Assembly (NCBI RefSeq): GCF_003350535.1
Contig: NZ_QQBB01000009.1
Coordinates: 1-64,000 of the forward strand
DNA from: Microvirga subterranea
Lineage (GTDB): Bacteria; Pseudomonadota; Alphaproteobacteria; Rhizobiales; Beijerinckiaceae
Direction of reading: 5' to 3'
DNA length: 64,000 nt
The notes under the pieces were generated by a model. It saw nothing but the letters and a program-made list of their open reading frames with translations, had not been told where the DNA came from and did no database searches. Below, one piece after another: positions 63,623 to 64,000 of this stretch. How positions within the stretch are numbered: position 1 is the stretch's first letter; each line of letters opens with the position of its first letter. Position numbers and translations under genes: made by a program.

Positions 63623-64000
63623 TCAAAGCCGCGAGAGATCCGGGAACGGCCTGACGGGATCGCGCCCGTCCCAGCCCTCGGATGCCTCCTTGATCAGGCG
63701 GAACATCGTGCCCTTGGGTCCGGCGACCTCCGACAGCTCGATCACGGTGCCCGGATGGTACTCGGTGTCGAAATAGACGAAGCGCCCGCGCTCGCCGACC
63801 TCGCCGCTCATGACGGGCTTGAAGCCGAGGCCCGTCAGGCGCTCAAGATCGTCGTCATATGTCTCGGTCCAGTAGGCCACGTGCTGCAATCCGCGATGAC
63901 CGGCCGCCTTGAAGTCGCGGTACATGGACGGCGCATCGTTGCGGGTCTGGATGAGTTCGATCTGGAGCGGCCCGGAATTGGCGAGCGCAACCGAGTTGTG
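63623..64000 (-). CDS. VOC (glyoxalase/bleomycin resistance) family protein, cut by the right edge
   Basis: The frame stays open to the window edge, so 125 C-terminal residues are seen and the N-terminus is missing. The visible part has SGPLQIELIQTRNDAPSM and GLQHVAYWT, both typical of the vicinal-oxygen-chelate fold of methylmalonyl-CoA epimerase and glyoxalase I relatives; a metal-ligand His and Glu are in these strands, and a second Glu is in GTVIELSEVAGP. It may be an isomerase or dioxygenase for a sugar-acid intermediate. The stop is nine bases before the ATG of the RuBisCO-like gene, so it belongs to the same operon. Confidence 0.82.
   Translation of the reverse strand, partial: HNSVALANSGPLQIELIQTRNDAPSMYRDFKAAGHRGLQHVAYWTETYDDDLERLTGLGFKPVMSGEVGERGRFVYFDTEYHPGTVIELSEVAGPKGTMFRLIKEASEGWDGRDPVRPFPDLSRL

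Overview
The window is GC-rich (codon third positions mostly G or C), densely coding and free of rRNA, tRNA, insertion sequences, phage genes and CRISPR arrays. Protein content points to an alphaproteobacterium of the Rhizobiales/Hyphomicrobiales, probably the Methylobacteriaceae (Microvirga-like). The pointers are FixK-like and FixL-like regulators, a giant heme peroxidase with RTX repeats, several oligopeptide-type ABC importers and a RuBisCO-like protein with a DUF1537 kinase. The genus is inference.

Layout. (1) 1-6791, minus: a giant secreted heme peroxidase fused to RTX calcium-binding repeats, cut off by the left edge. (2) 7.2-14.4 kb: a sensing block with a NarX-type kinase and NarL-type regulator, a five-PAS hybrid kinase whose last PAS carries the FixL heme residues, a FixK-like regulator and small unknown proteins. 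(3) 14.56-22.25 kb, minus: a seven-gene operon coding for a peptide/nickel-type ABC importer, a luciferase-like flavin monooxygenase and two carboxymuconolactone-decarboxylase-fold proteins. Next to it are a divergent Lrp-type regulator, an FMN reductase and an Ssu-type ABC importer (22.7-26.5 kb). (4) 26.5-31.5 kb: housekeeping and envelope genes (NTF2-like secreted protein, DUF2189 membrane protein, aquaporin Z, a duplicated periplasmic protein, a beta-barrel protein). (5) 31.7-38.85 kb, plus: a complete Dpp-type importer with a dihydroorotase-like amidohydrolase and RidA, ending against an IclR regulator and a divergent SelA-like PLP enzyme. (6) 52.3-41.2 kb, minus: a nine-gene operon with another Dpp-type importer, two amidohydrolases, a ThDP enzyme and an M55 D-aminopeptidase. 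(7) 52.8-59.4 kb: a catabolic block (FAD oxidase, cupin, carbamoylase-type hydrolase, class III aminotransferase, aldehyde dehydrogenase) built round a PuuR-like XRE-cupin regulator. (8) 59.4-64 kb, minus: a small membrane protein, an amidoligase, a DUF1537 four-carbon acid-sugar kinase, a RuBisCO-like protein and a VOC protein cut by the right edge.

The common theme from 14 to 64 kb is scavenging of organic nitrogen, sulfur and carbon. Three full Dpp-like importers and one Ssu-like importer each sit beside enzymes that could open, deacylate, deaminate or oxidise what is imported, and each block has its own local regulator (Lrp, IclR, XRE-cupin). The most useful non-coding signals are a repeated palindrome TGCTCA-N6-TGAGCA that ties block 7 to the promoter of block 6, Lrp-like boxes around the monooxygenase block, and a perfect hairpin terminator inside the importer operon of block 5.
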